DNA of 64,000 bases from Pelovirga terrestris (lineage in GTDB: Bacteria > Desulfobacterota > Desulfuromonadia > Desulfuromonadales > Geopsychrobacteraceae): assembly GCF_014773365.1 (NCBI RefSeq), contig NZ_JACWUN010000014.1:31421-95420 (forward strand), read 5' to 3'. Numbering within the stretch: the first letter of the stretch is position 1; each line of letters opens with the position of its first letter. The notes under the pieces were generated by a model. It had not been told where the DNA came from. It did not search any database and was given only the letters and a program-made list of their open reading frames with translations. Below, piece after piece: positions 63,883 to 64,000 of the stretch. The translations under genes were made by a program, and so were the position numbers.

Positions 63883-64000
63883 GTGCGCCCGGCAGGGCGC
63901 GTGGTGCTCAAGCACCATCCATTTGGCTGTGGTGACCAAATGGTGACTTGGAGGTGAAAGTCCTCTGCGGACCCTGATGACGGGAACCGCTAGCCGAACG
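63883..64000 (+). mobile_element. 5' end of a group II intron (truncated by window edge)
   Basis: Begins GTGCGCCCGGCAGGGCGC, a typical bacterial group II intron 5' end. Folded pieces of domain I are recognisable: GGTGCT/AGCACC, CCATTTGG/CCAAATGG, GGAGGTGAAAGTCCTC and GGGAACCGCTAGCCGAACG. Location 11 bases after a terminator stem suggests class IIC, which targets terminators. The reverse transcriptase and 3' end lie outside the window, so completeness is unknown. Confidence 0.82.

Overview
The window looks like a chromosome segment of an anaerobic desulfuromonad (Geobacter/Desulfuromonas/Pelobacter-type Desulfobacterota). The reasons are the icd-mdh-korDABC block with a monomeric isocitrate dehydrogenase and a four-subunit 2-oxoglutarate:ferredoxin oxidoreductase, a two-iron desulfoferrodoxin, a HesB-like gene with an in-frame UGA, a GEMM-type riboswitch, and many GGDEF/receiver proteins. 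The assignment is inferred from gene content and remembered synteny, not from a database search. I saw no tRNA, rRNA, CRISPR array, prophage or complete insertion sequence.

Layout. 1-2.2 kb: tail of a gene, a terminator and an ABC-F ATPase. 2.3-3 kb: an unknown protein. 3.0-8.0 kb: a complete branched-chain amino-acid ABC transporter operon (livJ-H-M-G-F). 8.0-11.4 kb: a membrane GGDEF protein overlapping a small lipoprotein gene, an EamA transporter and Hsp20. 11.4-14.7 kb: an aldehyde dehydrogenase bracketed by oppositely oriented copies of a long palindromic repeat, then an OmpA-type lipoprotein. 14.7-23.4 kb: nadC-birA-coaX, an EF-G paralogue, a SPOR protein, an unknown helical protein, a MogA/MoaB protein and an M24 peptidase. 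23.5-27.8 kb (minus strand): MshEN-receiver protein, sirtuin, YbaK, rhomboid and TraB proteins. 27.9-28.2 kb: a minus-strand structured RNA with its own promoter and terminator, compatible in size and shape with 6S RNA. 28.3-35.7 kb: desulfoferrodoxin, a two-gene biotin-dependent acyl-CoA carboxylase and a YgiQ radical SAM protein.

35.7-40.6 kb is the most unusual part. It holds a cydA-like remnant, a HesB/IscA-like gene whose first cluster cysteine is replaced by UGA (selenocysteine) with candidate SECIS hairpins, an FmdB zinc ribbon, and an enoyl-CoA hydratase. It also has a c-di-GMP-I (GEMM) aptamer with a terminator in front of a diguanylate cyclase, followed by a Cys4/degenerate-GGDEF protein. 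This predicts feedback control of c-di-GMP synthesis.

40.6-57.2 kb is mainly housekeeping: threonine ammonia-lyase, a dihydroorotate-dehydrogenase-like protein, dcd, pepN, an SDR protein, fbp, comEC, a receiver-GGDEF regulator, hisS, aspS and a LysM lipoprotein. 57.3-63.8 kb encodes the oxidative TCA segment isocitrate to 2-oxoglutarate to succinyl-CoA plus malate dehydrogenase. A 17-bp perfect palindrome lies in the icd promoter region. The window ends inside a group II intron inserted just after the kor terminator.
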